From positions 1 through 55,081 of the forward strand of contig CANHZI010000004.1 in NCBI GenBank assembly GCA_947464955.1: 55,081 bases of DNA, written 5' to 3'. Source of the stretch: Oxalobacteraceae bacterium (GTDB taxonomy: Bacteria; Pseudomonadota; Gammaproteobacteria; Burkholderiales; Burkholderiaceae_D). Shown here one piece after another: positions 34,375 through 42,754 of the stretch (its first letter is position 1; each line of letters begins with the position of its first letter). The notes beneath the pieces were generated by a model, which made no database searches, was not told where the DNA came from, and saw only the letters and a program-made list of their open reading frames with translations. A program made the position numbers and the translations under genes.

Positions 34375-34488
34375 GGCTTCATTATCTGTGATCTGACTGT
34401 TGCGTGTGAAGTGATTTTGTATCGACTTGTTATCATATTTGGCGATTGAAACAATATGAAACATCGCTGGTCGGATATGCCCCTACAG

Positions 34489-34503
34489 TTACACATCGAT
34501 ACA
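34489..34503. promoter_or_regulatory. Candidate response-regulator box (direct repeat)
   Basis: TTACA (34489) and ATACA (34499) form an imperfect direct repeat spaced 10 bases, one helical turn, in the 256-base divergent region between the response regulator and the Spy-like gene. OmpR-family regulators usually bind such repeats. A further TACA lies at 34484. This is a motif guess only. Confidence 0.25.
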
Positions 34504-34630
34504 GCACTATAACCAAATGACACTTGCTGTAATACAAATTAGCCCATGATGTGTCGCATGTGTTCGCACATTATTGGCTGTCAAATTGTTGGTTGGCCAA
34601 AATTCGATGACAATGGAAAAGGAAAATATC

Positions 34631-35167
34631 ATGAAGACGATTAAATCTGGTTTGATCTTAGTAGCCTTGGCAATGAGTGTTGCGGTTTCGGGTGCCTTTG
34701 CCCAAGCGCCAGCACCTTCGGCGCCAGCAAATCATGCTGCGATGGCTGAGAAAATGCAAAAACGCATGCAAGAGCGCATGGAAAAACATCGCGCGATGAT
34801 GCACGATCAATTAAAAATTACGGCAGACCAAGAAGGTGCATGGAAGACCTTTGTGGAATCAACTGCGCAGCACATGCAAAATATGATGGGAGAGCGTCGC
34901 GCTCATCAAGCAGCTGAAGCTTTGTCCGCACCAGCGATGATGGAAAAGCAACTCGAACGTTCCAAGGAACACGTGATCGTGATGCAAAAGCAGCTCGATG
35001 CGTTAAAGACTTTTTATGCAGTTTTGACACCTGAACAACAAAAGACTTTTGATACTATGCATAAGCGCATGCATCATCGCGCAAAGATGATGCGACATAT
35101 GGGTGGTATGGAGCACGGCCGCCGCGGTGGTCATCATGATATGGATCAGAATATGCCTAAGAAATAA
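34631..35167 (+). CDS. Spy/CpxP-like periplasmic protein, Met/His-rich
   Basis: A 178-residue exported protein with a signal peptide ending near FAQA (about residue 25). The mature part is helical and very rich in Met, Gln and His. It has an LTPEQQKTF motif of the LTxxQ/Spy type near residue 134. Its C-terminal tail (HMGGMEHGRRGGHHDMDQNM) could bind copper or another metal. CpxP/Spy proteins act as periplasmic chaperones or damp two-component signalling. Divergent placement beside a CpxA/CpxR-like pair suggests such a circuit. ATG 34631 has AAGGA upstream and gives a clean signal peptide. Confidence 0.85.
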   Translation: MKTIKSGLILVALAMSVAVSGAFAQAPAPSAPANHAAMAEKMQKRMQERMEKHRAMMHDQLKITADQEGAWKTFVESTAQHMQNMMGERRAHQAAEALSAPAMMEKQLERSKEHVIVMQKQLDALKTFYAVLTPEQQKTFDTMHKRMHHRAKMMRHMGGMEHGRRGGHHDMDQNMPKK

Positions 35168-35189
35168 GGCAGCGATCGATTCAAGCTGT

Positions 35190-35225
35190 AAAATGGAGGT
35201 TTGGGTCATCCCACCTCCATTTTTG
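35190..35225 (+). terminator. Rho-independent terminator after the Spy-like gene
   Basis: AAAATGGAGGT (35190-35200) pairs with ACCTCCATTTT, and an inner GGG/CCC pair extends the stem across a small TT bulge. A T-run follows. It lies immediately before the next gene, whose ATG is at 35233. Confidence 0.8.
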
Positions 35226-35232
35226 TTTTTGT

Positions 35233-36291
35233 ATGTCTGATTCCGCAATTCCTAACCCGTCCACCATCATTCCCTTGCCTGCCTCTGCTGTGCAACAAGC
35301 CAGTCAACATCTGCGCGACGTAGTACGTTTGTGCTTCCAATACGATGGCCAGGCGCGCGCTGTGGTTGTATATGATCAGCGTAGCGACCTTGCAATGGCG
35401 TTAAGTGAAGCTTATAGGAATGTGCTACCAGAAGCACAATTCATCGATTTTGATACGCATACTCCAGAGCAAGTGATGGCGGTGCTCGCACCATTGTCAG
35501 CGGGTGACTTGGTGGTGTTGGTACAAACTACAAATTTTCGTATGGATGCTTATCGCATTCGTGTCGAGTTATTCAAACGTGATTTGAAAGTCATCGAGCA
35601 TCCACATCTAGGGCGTATGCCGGCAGATGAGGCTCTACTTTATATCGATTCATTGGCTTATGATGCCGATTATTATCGCGGTGTCGGCCGTGGTTTAAAG
35701 GCGAAAATTGATCGTGCAAAGTATGGAGTGGTCGACAGCGGAGACGGTGCTTATCTGAATTTTGCATCGCCTTTCGAAGACGCCAAATTGAACATCGGCG
35801 ATTACAGTGATATGAAAAATTGGGGTGGGCAGTTTCCAATTGGTGAAGTATTTACTGAGGCCAAAGATCTCGAGGCAGTCAGTGGTCGAGTCCGCATTTT
35901 TGTATTTGGTGATACCAGCTTTTCTGTGAACAAGCCTGATGATCCAATTACTCTGGTCATCGAGAAAGGGCAGGTGGTTGATGTCCTAGATTCGACTCCA
36001 GCCTTCGATGAAGTGATTGAAAAAATTAGGGCAGACGAACAAGTCGTCTGGGTGCGCGAACTTGGTTTTGGCTTGAATCGATCATTTAATCGAGATCGGT
36101 TGGTTCGTGATATTGGCACTTATGAGAGGATGTGTGGCATCCACCTTTCACTTGGCGCTAAGCATGGCATTTACGGCAAACCGAACTTCAAACGCGGTGA
36201 TGGAAAATACCACGTTGATGTGTTTGCTGTTACAGAGGCAGTGATGCTGGATGAGGAGCAAGTGTTTAAAGATGGAGCTTGGGTCGTTTAG
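35233..36291 (+). CDS. M29-type (AmpS/AmpT-like) metallopeptidase homologue
   Basis: A 352-residue cytoplasmic protein. Its C-terminal half matches the thermophilic-type aminopeptidase family M29. The family metal ligands appear to be present: E205 in GEVFTEA, E276 in RELGFGLN, H304 in IHLSLG and H327-x-D329 in YHVDVF. The N-terminal domain (1-160) is an alpha/beta domain with less obvious similarity. It is slightly shorter than typical M29 enzymes (370-410), and such proteins are often labelled leucyl aminopeptidase without proof. It starts just after the terminator of the Spy-like gene, and its stop codon overlaps the convergent stop of the next gene. Confidence 0.75.
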   Translation: MSDSAIPNPSTIIPLPASAVQQASQHLRDVVRLCFQYDGQARAVVVYDQRSDLAMALSEAYRNVLPEAQFIDFDTHTPEQVMAVLAPLSAGDLVVLVQTTNFRMDAYRIRVELFKRDLKVIEHPHLGRMPADEALLYIDSLAYDADYYRGVGRGLKAKIDRAKYGVVDSGDGAYLNFASPFEDAKLNIGDYSDMKNWGGQFPIGEVFTEAKDLEAVSGRVRIFVFGDTSFSVNKPDDPITLVIEKGQVVDVLDSTPAFDEVIEKIRADEQVVWVRELGFGLNRSFNRDRLVRDIGTYERMCGIHLSLGAKHGIYGKPNFKRGDGKYHVDVFAVTEAVMLDEEQVFKDGAWVV

Positions 36292-37028
36292 TCGCTACTG
36301 CACCCGCCACTACAACCGCCACTGCAACCCGAGCTGTCGTCATTGCCGTTGCTATTGGAGTCTCCGCCATCGGACGAGGATGACGAGTTGCTTCGATGAT
36401 CATTGTCACCACTAAATGGAAAATAACTGTCGCTACTTGAACCACTGATTTCGTTGTAGAAATCACCAGCACAGTAGACTGTCCCATCCCCGTTTTTTCT
36501 CAATGCGCTGCAATCTGCTTGATAGTAGAAACCATCACTCAAATTGTATTTCGCATCCAATGCAAACAGTAATGGTAGGCGCGTCGCGCGCCGAGGATTG
36601 ATATTTTCTTCGATGCACGCATACCACCAGGTGCGGCGTAAGCCGTCATTGCTGCGCCGGTCGGCACTCAATACTGCGGCTGGCGTGTGGTGCATATATT
36701 GACCAAACGCTTGTTTGCAGAACTGCTGATAATGTTTCGTATATAAGATGAATTCGTGCCATAGATCATCAACCAATTGCGATGGCATAGAGACTGGTTT
36801 TAGTCCTGACTTCAAATAAACGAGGAAATATTGGCGCAACGCTCGTGCGACCAGTTGCCGATCTTTAAGTGAGAGATCTGGGCGTCGTTGCCCGAGTTTG
36901 TCGATTAGCCCGGGTGGGAACATGTATGTACGGATATAGTCAGCTCTTTGGCTGCGACGATTATTTAGCCAAAGAATAAAGCTGAGCAGACTAAGACCAA
37001 CCAGCAAAAGCGTGATGAAAATGGCCAT
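36288..37028 (-). CDS. Membrane-anchored protein with Cys/Ser/Gly-rich tail
   Basis: A 246-residue protein with one N-terminal membrane segment (about 3-21). A helical domain follows, with the DDLWHEFILYTKHYQQFC and FGQYMHHTPA segments seen in glycine-rich-domain (DUF1399-like) proteins, then a W-containing stretch. The last 50 residues are low-complexity (SSSSDGGDSNSNG) and end CSGGCSGGCSSD. The ending is like that of TIGR04222-type membrane proteins with GCGG tails. It follows slyX by 24 bases in the same operon. Its stop (36288-36290) overlaps the stop of the convergent M29-type gene. Function is unknown. Confidence 0.7.
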   Translation of the reverse strand: MAIFITLLLVGLSLLSFILWLNNRRSQRADYIRTYMFPPGLIDKLGQRRPDLSLKDRQLVARALRQYFLVYLKSGLKPVSMPSQLVDDLWHEFILYTKHYQQFCKQAFGQYMHHTPAAVLSADRRSNDGLRRTWWYACIEENINPRRATRLPLLFALDAKYNLSDGFYYQADCSALRKNGDGTVYCAGDFYNEISGSSSDSYFPFSGDNDHRSNSSSSSDGGDSNSNGNDDSSGCSGGCSGGCSSD

Positions 37029-37052
37029 ACTACGTCCTCACTAGGTTCAGTT

Positions 37053-37268
37053 TTAATAGTGTGGTGGCCGTTCGTCGATAGGGCCAGCTTGGCGTTGATT
37101 GGCTGCCACCGCCACTTCACGCAAGCGACCTGCGAGCGCAGTACAAAGTTTTTCTAACTCGTCGATTTTCTTTTGTTGTTGGTACATCTGAGTATTGAGG
37201 GTGTCGAGTAAATCATCTTGGCGGGCAAGGCGAATTTCGAGATCGATAATGCGTTCTTCTTGAAGCAT
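37053..37268 (-). CDS. slyX: SlyX family protein
   Basis: A 71-residue coiled-coil protein. It starts with the MLQEERIIDLEIRLARQDDL heptad region and continues with LNTQMYQQQKKIDELEKLC; the C-terminus ends PPHY, a common SlyX ending. Its cellular role is not known despite conservation beside slyD in some bacteria. I use ATG 37268, which gives the normal SlyX length; the frame runs further upstream. It is the first gene of a pair with the Cys/Ser-tailed membrane protein. Confidence 0.88.
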   Translation of the reverse strand: MLQEERIIDLEIRLARQDDLLDTLNTQMYQQQKKIDELEKLCTALAGRLREVAVAANQRQAGPIDERPPHY

Positions 37269-37408
37269 AGATTGTCCAGTCTGTTGGGCGTATGTTTGAT
37301 TCCAATGGAGTCGCGATGGCGATCGTTGGGTTTCGTGGCTACCCCAATCAGAATTGCGTGTTTGCGAGATAGTATAATGCACTCTTTATTCATTCAGACT
37401 AGCATCTT

Positions 37409-37819
37409 ATGTTGAACCCACATCTCAAACAGTTCGTTCAGTTCGCTGCGGTGGGTTTATCTGGCACTGCGGTGCAATACATCACAATCAAGTTGAGTGA
37501 TCTATGGCAGTTAAGTATTTTGGACCTGACACCTGGGGTGTTTGGTTCGGCCTTGGGTTACATCTTGGGTTCAATTGTGAACTACATACTTAATTACTTT
37601 CTCACCTTTTCCAGCGGTAAATCCCATGCGGAGGCTGCGAGCAAGTATTTCATCGTTTTGGGCTTCGGATGGTGTTTGAATTTCGGTCTAATGAGTTTGT
37701 TTGTCGATCATTGGCATTGGTGGCTGTGGTATGCACAAGTGGTCACTACCGGGATAGGTCTTTGTTGGAATTTCGCTGGTAGCAAATTGTGGGCCTTCAA
37801 GGAAAGCTCCGCTAAGTAA
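37409..37819 (+). CDS. GtrA family membrane protein
   Basis: A 136-residue protein with four predicted membrane segments. It begins FVQFAAVGLSGTAVQYI and contains LGYILGSIVNYILNYFLTF and FAGSKLWAF, the pattern of GtrA/DPMS-like proteins (PF04138). GtrA members help flip lipid-linked sugars for O-antigen or cell-envelope glycosylation. No glycosyltransferase gene is adjacent, so its partner is not visible here. It is divergent from slyX. Confidence 0.88.
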   Translation: MLNPHLKQFVQFAAVGLSGTAVQYITIKLSDLWQLSILDLTPGVFGSALGYILGSIVNYILNYFLTFSSGKSHAEAASKYFIVLGFGWCLNFGLMSLFVDHWHWWLWYAQVVTTGIGLCWNFAGSKLWAFKESSAK

Positions 37820-38046
37820 TCCAAACGAATTTTGTCTGTTCTGACCAAGCTTGTTGCATTTTATCGATATAGTGTCGAGAAGTGTATTGCTTGCTGGCAG
37901 TGTAGAAGGATTCAGGTAAAATCAGATGCAAGCGCTGATACGATGGCGCGCCTGGGTTGTAAGAGACGTACTCTCCTCTGAACTGGTCTGTCCGAGAGCA
38001 CTTTCTATAGTCGACAATGATGGTCAGTAAGGCAGAGGAATAGTTT

Positions 38047-38835
38047 GTGGCAATACAATGGATAAAGCGCTTGGTTGAGCTGGCAACCAAGCCTGAAGAG
38101 AAAGTTGAAAATTTACCTGCCTCTTCGCTAGGCGCGATCAAGCTTGATCAAAGTAATGGTGTTAAGTCTGAATCGAACGCTGGCAACCATGATCCACTGT
38201 TTGGCGTGAAAAAGGGTGGCAAAGAGGTGGCGGCGAAATTGTTCGCGGCGATGTCTGGTGAAAAAGGTATCCATCTTGAATCTCTGCTATGTGCCTTGGG
38301 CGCAATTGCTGGTTATTCTTGTCAGGTCAGTGTCCGCGAAGAATTTGTGCACCAACAAGGGCGGCCAGAAAAAGAAGTCTTCATCGTAGTCAACAGCAAG
38401 CTCAATGGAAGTAGTTATTTTTTTGGAGATCTCCTGAACAAACCGCTAGCTGAAAGTAGGTATTCGGTATGGTCGTTAAGTTCGGGGGCTACGCAAAAAT
38501 TGGGGCTAGTAAAGCTGATCGATTTGCATGATATTTTTCGTCATGTAACCGACACCTTAGGTTTAGCAAGTTTTGGTGTGCCACGTATTCCAGCGGAACA
38601 CGGCGCAAAAGAATTGCCAATTAACTACGTTCGATTCCTATGGCCTCAGTTATTTCCGTTGGCGCAAAGATATTGTTCAAAACCTGGCGACTGGCCCGTG
38701 CTATTTGGGGTTGCGGTTCAGGAAATTTTGTTCGCTAGTAAAGGTTTGATTGACCCAGAATTGGCACTTAAGATTGTGATGGAAAGTGCGATTCCGATGT
38801 CGAAGATTTATCTACATGAAACTGCTTCTGCTTGA
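38047..38835 (+). CDS. Unknown 262-residue cytoplasmic protein
   Basis: I do not recognise this family. The gene starts with GTG 38047, preceded by GAGGA with 8 bases of spacing. The first 60 residues are polar and low in structure (LATKPEEKVENLPAS). The remainder looks globular, with a FIVVNSKLNGSSYFFGDLL segment and aromatic residues (YVRFLWPQLFPLAQRY). It has no signal peptide or membrane segment. The 227-base gap before it contains a doubtful opposite-strand frame. It is followed after 152 bases by a TPR-GGDEF gene on the same strand. Normal codon use supports it as real. Confidence 0.65.
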   Translation: MAIQWIKRLVELATKPEEKVENLPASSLGAIKLDQSNGVKSESNAGNHDPLFGVKKGGKEVAAKLFAAMSGEKGIHLESLLCALGAIAGYSCQVSVREEFVHQQGRPEKEVFIVVNSKLNGSSYFFGDLLNKPLAESRYSVWSLSSGATQKLGLVKLIDLHDIFRHVTDTLGLASFGVPRIPAEHGAKELPINYVRFLWPQLFPLAQRYCSKPGDWPVLFGVAVQEILFASKGLIDPELALKIVMESAIPMSKIYLHETASA

Positions 38836-38987
38836 TTTGAAAGGCTTGAAGTAGGGCATTGTTGACTATTTATTGTGCTGTTGCTGTGGATCAATTAGAT
38901 GCTAAGATTTTCGCAAAATTTTGTATAAAATCTTCTTATTCGAAAAGCTTTGCCTGTTACCTTAAACAGGATTATCAAAGGCACCTT

Positions 38988-41048
38988 ATGTCAAAGACCG
39001 CCGTCAAGTTTCTAATCAGTTTGATTCTGTTATGTACGACTCTGCTCGTGCAAAATTCTCATGCGGATCAAAAGAGTGATGCTGCTAGACTCGAAGCTAT
39101 ACAACTTCTATCTGAGCGCGATAATCAAGCTGCCCTGAAACAACTTAAAGATTTCTATGCGAACTTGCCTGCAGAAGCTGACTATCAAATTCGTGTCGAT
39201 GCCTTGTTCGAGTTATCAAGACTGTATGCTGATGCTGGCGAGATAGCGCAGAGCGAAACAACAGCCGCAACGATCAAGCAAATTGCTGAACGTCAGAATG
39301 ACGCAGAAACACTTGCTTTATTAAAAATGAATGAGGCTTATAGCCTACGTGACAGTGGAAAAATTAATGCCGCGATAGCAAAACTGGATGAGATCGCGAA
39401 GACATTGAAAGCTTCTAAGCGGATTGAGTATGTTATTCGCATCGAAATCGCTTATGCAGGTATGTATCTCACCGCGAGTAAATTCGATCAAGCATTGGCT
39501 CACAATCTCACGGCTTTGCGTTTATGCGATCAATTGGAAAGACATCGCACTTTGTCAAAAATGCGGAGGTTAGATTCTTTGGCTTCGATGTATTTTACAA
39601 TGCAAAATCCAGAGAAGTCTTTGGTGGTAGTGAGTGAAGCTTTGGCGCTCACGTCACAGGTAAATTCTCCTCGTATCATCGCCAATTTAAGACAGACGCA
39701 AGCGATGGCGCTCGCTGAACTGAAACGCTACCCAGAAGCTTTGGTTGCCTATGAGAGATCATTACAAGCCTCTCAAGAGGCGAATTTGCCACGGCTTGAG
39801 GCACTGACTCTGAGTAATATTGCTGATCTTTACCTTCGCACCCATAATTTTGTGAAGGCTGAAATGGTTGCTCGACAATCATTGAAGAAGGCGCTGGCGA
39901 TTAACGACGATCTTGCTATCTATAACGCTAAGGCGAATATTGGTTTTGCTCTAGGTGGTCAGTTCAAAATCAACCAGGCAATGGAATATCTGAATCCAGT
40001 ACTAGCTCACTCACGCGAGCTTGGGGATAAGGCAGATATTGAGGTGACGGTTGGCGAAATAGGGCGCATGTTCGAGCGCGCAAAGATGTATAAAGAGGCA
40101 CTTGAATATACACGTGAGCAGCAAAAGCTGAGTGATGAACTGTTCCGAGCTGATCGTGCCAAGACAGTCGCAACGCTGCAAGAGCAATTCGATGCGGACC
40201 AAAGGCAAAAGCAAATTGAACTGTTGGCACGTGAAAATCAAATCAAAGATGCTGACTTGAAGAACGGACGGTTGCAGCAGATCATTACTTTGCTCGGGGC
40301 AACGATCACTATTTTTGTCGGTATCTTCATCTATATGTTGTATCGCAAAGTGAAGCAGACTAATGCCAAGCTTGAAGAGGTCAACCAGCAGCTCGAGTTC
40401 CATTCGGTTCGGGACCCACTTACAGGATTGCATAATCGCCGCTCATTCTTAGAGTTGATGAAGACTCGTGGCGAGAATGTCGACAACGATAGGCGTGAGT
40501 CAGATGGCTCGAATCCAGATTGCTTAATGATTCTCGATATCGATCATTTCAAGCACATTAACGATACTTGGGGACATGCTGCAGGTGATGCGGTCTTGAT
40601 CGAAGTGGCAAAACGCCTTCGTAGTGCTGTTCGCGATTCCGATCAAACTATGCGTTGGGGTGGCGAGGAATTCTTGATCTACTCTCCTCGTACGCGACCG
40701 AATCAATTAACGCCAATGGTTGAGCGGGTTCTGCGATCAATTGGTTCAACCCCAGTTATCGTCGGGAACCATGCAATTCCAGTGACGGTGAGCGCAGGAT
40801 ATATTTCCTTGCCTTTTGCTGGCATAGCAGAGCAGCAATGTAATTGGGAGAAAGCCATGCAGTTTGCCGATATGGCGCTTTACCTTGGCAAAGTAAATGG
40901 TCGAAATCGTGCATACGGTTTGATCTCCTTGCTGCAGCCGGCGGAAGTTGTGTTGCCAGTCCTTGAGCAGGATTTTTCGACTGCGATTAAGAGCGAAATG
41001 GTCGAAGTTGTGATCGTGCACGGCCCCAAGACTGAAGACGCTAAATGA
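38988..41048 (+). CDS. TPR-sensor diguanylate cyclase
   Basis: A 686-residue membrane-bound sensor cyclase. A signal peptide (about 1-26) is followed by a periplasmic TPR-like helical repeat region (about 30-420). A single membrane segment (about 430-455, ATITIFVGIFIYMLYRK) comes next, then a short coiled coil and a GGDEF domain. The active motif is GGEEF in MRWGGEEFLIYS, with RDSD five residues before it as the RxxD inhibitory site. LDIDHFKHIND keeps the metal-binding residues. It should make cyclic-di-GMP in response to a periplasmic signal or protein partner. ATG 38988 is chosen, as it gives the signal peptide; the frame extends 43 codons upstream. Confidence 0.92.
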   Translation: MSKTAVKFLISLILLCTTLLVQNSHADQKSDAARLEAIQLLSERDNQAALKQLKDFYANLPAEADYQIRVDALFELSRLYADAGEIAQSETTAATIKQIAERQNDAETLALLKMNEAYSLRDSGKINAAIAKLDEIAKTLKASKRIEYVIRIEIAYAGMYLTASKFDQALAHNLTALRLCDQLERHRTLSKMRRLDSLASMYFTMQNPEKSLVVVSEALALTSQVNSPRIIANLRQTQAMALAELKRYPEALVAYERSLQASQEANLPRLEALTLSNIADLYLRTHNFVKAEMVARQSLKKALAINDDLAIYNAKANIGFALGGQFKINQAMEYLNPVLAHSRELGDKADIEVTVGEIGRMFERAKMYKEALEYTREQQKLSDELFRADRAKTVATLQEQFDADQRQKQIELLARENQIKDADLKNGRLQQIITLLGATITIFVGIFIYMLYRKVKQTNAKLEEVNQQLEFHSVRDPLTGLHNRRSFLELMKTRGENVDNDRRESDGSNPDCLMILDIDHFKHINDTWGHAAGDAVLIEVAKRLRSAVRDSDQTMRWGGEEFLIYSPRTRPNQLTPMVERVLRSIGSTPVIVGNHAIPVTVSAGYISLPFAGIAEQQCNWEKAMQFADMALYLGKVNGRNRAYGLISLLQPAEVVLPVLEQDFSTAIKSEMVEVVIVHGPKTEDAK

Positions 41049-41123
41049 GGTCGCGGCAGTTTTGCCAAATGCTTAATTTATTGAGTTGACGCTGAAAAAA
41101 TCAAGAAAAATGCGATGAGACCC

Positions 41124-41152
41124 TAGACAAAACCCAAAGTCTCTCCTATAAT
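41124..41152 (+). promoter_or_regulatory. Promoter of the tRNA-Val/tRNA-Asp unit
   Basis: TAGACA (41124-41129), exactly 17 bases, then TATAAT (41147-41152): a near-consensus sigma-70 promoter about 60 bases ahead of tRNA-Val. Confidence 0.82.
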
Positions 41153-41212
41153 CTTGTTTCTGTATTCGTTGGTGACAAAACGAACAGTTATTTGAACTAA
41201 GCAATGAAGTAT

Positions 41213-41288
41213 GGGTGCTTAGCTCAGTTGGTAGAGCGGCGCCCTTACAAGGCGTAGGTCGGGAGTTCGAGCCTCTCAGCACCCACCA
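41213..41288 (+). tRNA. tRNA-Val (anticodon TAC)
   Basis: A 76-base tRNA with encoded CCA. Acceptor arms GGGTGCT and AGCACCC pair, the D-arm reads AGCTCAGTTGGTAGAGC, and the anticodon loop CTTACAA gives TAC at 41246-41248. The T-arm has GTTCGAG. It is the first gene of a two-tRNA unit. Confidence 0.97.
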
Positions 41289-41325
41289 TCAAATAGCTGT
41301 GAAAATACAAAAACGTTTATAAAAC

Positions 41326-41402
41326 GGAGTGGTAGTTCAGTTGGTTAGAATACCGGCCTGTCACGCCGGGGGTCGCGGGTTCGAGCCCCGTCCGCTCCGC
41401 CA
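41326..41402 (+). tRNA. tRNA-Asp (anticodon GTC)
   Basis: A 77-base tRNA with encoded CCA. Acceptor arms GGAGTGG and CCGCTCC pair with one mismatch-tolerant position, the anticodon arm CCGGCCTGTCACGCCGG carries GTC, and the T-arm GGGTTCGAGCCCC is present. It follows tRNA-Val by 37 bases in the same transcript. Confidence 0.97.
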
Positions 41403-41411
41403 AGTTGTAAG

Positions 41412-41437
41412 AAAAAACGCGCTAAGGCGCGTTTTTT
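41412..41437 (+). terminator. Rho-independent terminator of the tRNA unit
   Basis: ACGCGC and GCGCGT pair around a TAAG loop, extended by A-run and T-run pairing, followed by a T-run to 41439. It closes the tRNA transcript. Confidence 0.88.
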
Positions 41438-41484
41438 TTCGTCTATTACTTTCTTTTCAGTCTATTGCATTGGTTGAATCGGCA

Positions 41485-41510
41485 ATAAAAAAGCCGGGCG
41501 AACCCGGCTT
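41485..41510 (-). terminator. Rho-independent terminator of rdgC
   Basis: AAGCCGGG and CCCGGCTT (41491-41510) pair perfectly around a CGAA loop. On the minus strand a T-run follows. It lies 20 bases downstream of the rdgC stop. Confidence 0.88.
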
Positions 41511-41529
41511 TCAGCGATGCTATTTCAGC

Positions 41530-42435
41530 TTATGCGGCCAATGGATCGGCTAATTCGCCGCCCAGTGAATACACGATATCGTCCAGCATCGTTGCCAATT
41601 CCGATGTCATCAAGACAAAATCTGCATCGAAGCGTTCATCTTCATCTGCTGTTCTCTCTTTGTCTTCACTTAAGATCTCGAGCGGCTTGATGCGCTTGAT
41701 TGCGAGATTTTCAGCTAAAACAAAAGAGATCTTGTCATCCCAAGTCATCGCCAGTTTGGTGCATTGCTTACCGGAAGCAATATGGCGCTGTACGTCATCT
41801 GGGTCGATAGAGTGACGTACGTAGCGCACGGTCGCTTTATCTTCAGTGTGAGCGCGCAACTCGGTGTCTTGGTCGATGGTGAATCCTTTTGGCGCTTCGT
41901 TGCCTGCTAACCAATCGGTCATCGCTGTTGCTGGTGAGACTTTGGTGCGCAGGCTTTCGAGCGGAATTTTGTCGCATTTCAACAGCAGTTTGATGACTTC
42001 ATCTGCTTTACTTGGGCTTGAGCTATCGATCACTAACCATCCGTGAACCGGGTCTATCCATACCCAAGTTTGGCGTGTAATCGCAAAAGCGCGTGGCAAC
42101 AGTTCGTCTGTCACGCGTTCTTTGAGTTCCTTCATCGCTTTGCGTCCAGGAGCGAAGCCTTGTTGCTCTTCTAATTCTTTGGCTTTTGCTTTGGCGACTT
42201 GGTTAATGACTGATGATGGTAGTAACTTCTTTTCAGTTTGAAGAAGTAGCAATAGCTGCTGATTCACGCTGTGAACCAAACTATCGTTATTGCGCGGCGA
42301 AGCCCAACCTTCGCTTTGCATATCGCTGGAACCAACATTCGCAAATGATTGCGAAGCTAATTGCATATTCAATTGTTTAACATCGACTTTCCAAGGGGCA
42401 GGAAGACGGAAAACTTGTAAATTCTTAAACCACAT
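41530..42435 (-). CDS. rdgC: Recombination-associated protein RdgC
   Basis: A 301-residue DNA-binding protein. E. coli RdgC (303 residues) forms a ring-shaped dimer on double-stranded DNA and can restrain RecA. The N-terminus starts MWFKNLQVFRLP, and the HWVWIDP-like WVWIDPVHGWLVID and RHSIDPDDVQRHI segments are family features. I choose ATG 42435 because it gives this conserved start; a frame seven codons longer is less likely. An inverted repeat lies 10 bases upstream of the start. It is transcribed alone, between the tRNAs and argS. Confidence 0.94.
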   Translation of the reverse strand: MWFKNLQVFRLPAPWKVDVKQLNMQLASQSFANVGSSDMQSEGWASPRNNDSLVHSVNQQLLLLLQTEKKLLPSSVINQVAKAKAKELEEQQGFAPGRKAMKELKERVTDELLPRAFAITRQTWVWIDPVHGWLVIDSSSPSKADEVIKLLLKCDKIPLESLRTKVSPATAMTDWLAGNEAPKGFTIDQDTELRAHTEDKATVRYVRHSIDPDDVQRHIASGKQCTKLAMTWDDKISFVLAENLAIKRIKPLEILSEDKERTADEDERFDADFVLMTSELATMLDDIVYSLGGELADPLAA

Positions 42436-42754
42436 GTGTAATCCAATGAGACGCAAAAGCGGCTCATTCTACACGTTTGTGATCAAGCTTTTGCGGCTTC
42501 TTTTCGGTTTTTGTTGCTTTCAATTTGTGGCAAGTGAGAGTCGCCTCTAAAGTCTTCGAAATGAGCCTAAGTTCAGCGATTTTGCACGGATGAAGCCTGA
42601 GATTCCCGATAACGCTGCTAAAAGCAGTTAAAAACAGGCTCTAAGCTTTGGCTGGACTCAATTTCATTGTGTGCAAGAGGTATAATGTTAGATCATTTTA
42701 TTGACAGCTGGCGTGCAAATACGGTGCGCCTCAACTTAGAACAGATTTAAAGCC
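42436..42754. other. Divergent region between rdgC and argS
   Basis: 319 bases. It holds the rdgC-side inverted repeat, described separately, and a TATAAT box (42681-42686) that is probably the -10 element for argS. The matching -35 is poor (TCAATT at 17 bases). A TTGACA at about 42703 has no good -10. I see no gene. Confidence 0.4.
42445..42468 (-). promoter_or_regulatory. Inverted repeat at the rdgC translation start region
   Basis: AATGAG-A-CGC (42445-42454), an AAAA loop, then GCG-G-CTCATT (42459-42468), a 9-of-10 matched stem with one mismatch. On the rdgC strand it ends just before the GGA ribosome site and 10 bases before the ATG. It may be an operator or a 5'-leader hairpin. Confidence 0.35.

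Noticed and set aside
41329-41553. 74-codon plus-strand frame starting inside tRNA-Asp
   Set aside because: It covers a tRNA and two terminators; such frames over tRNAs are common artefacts.
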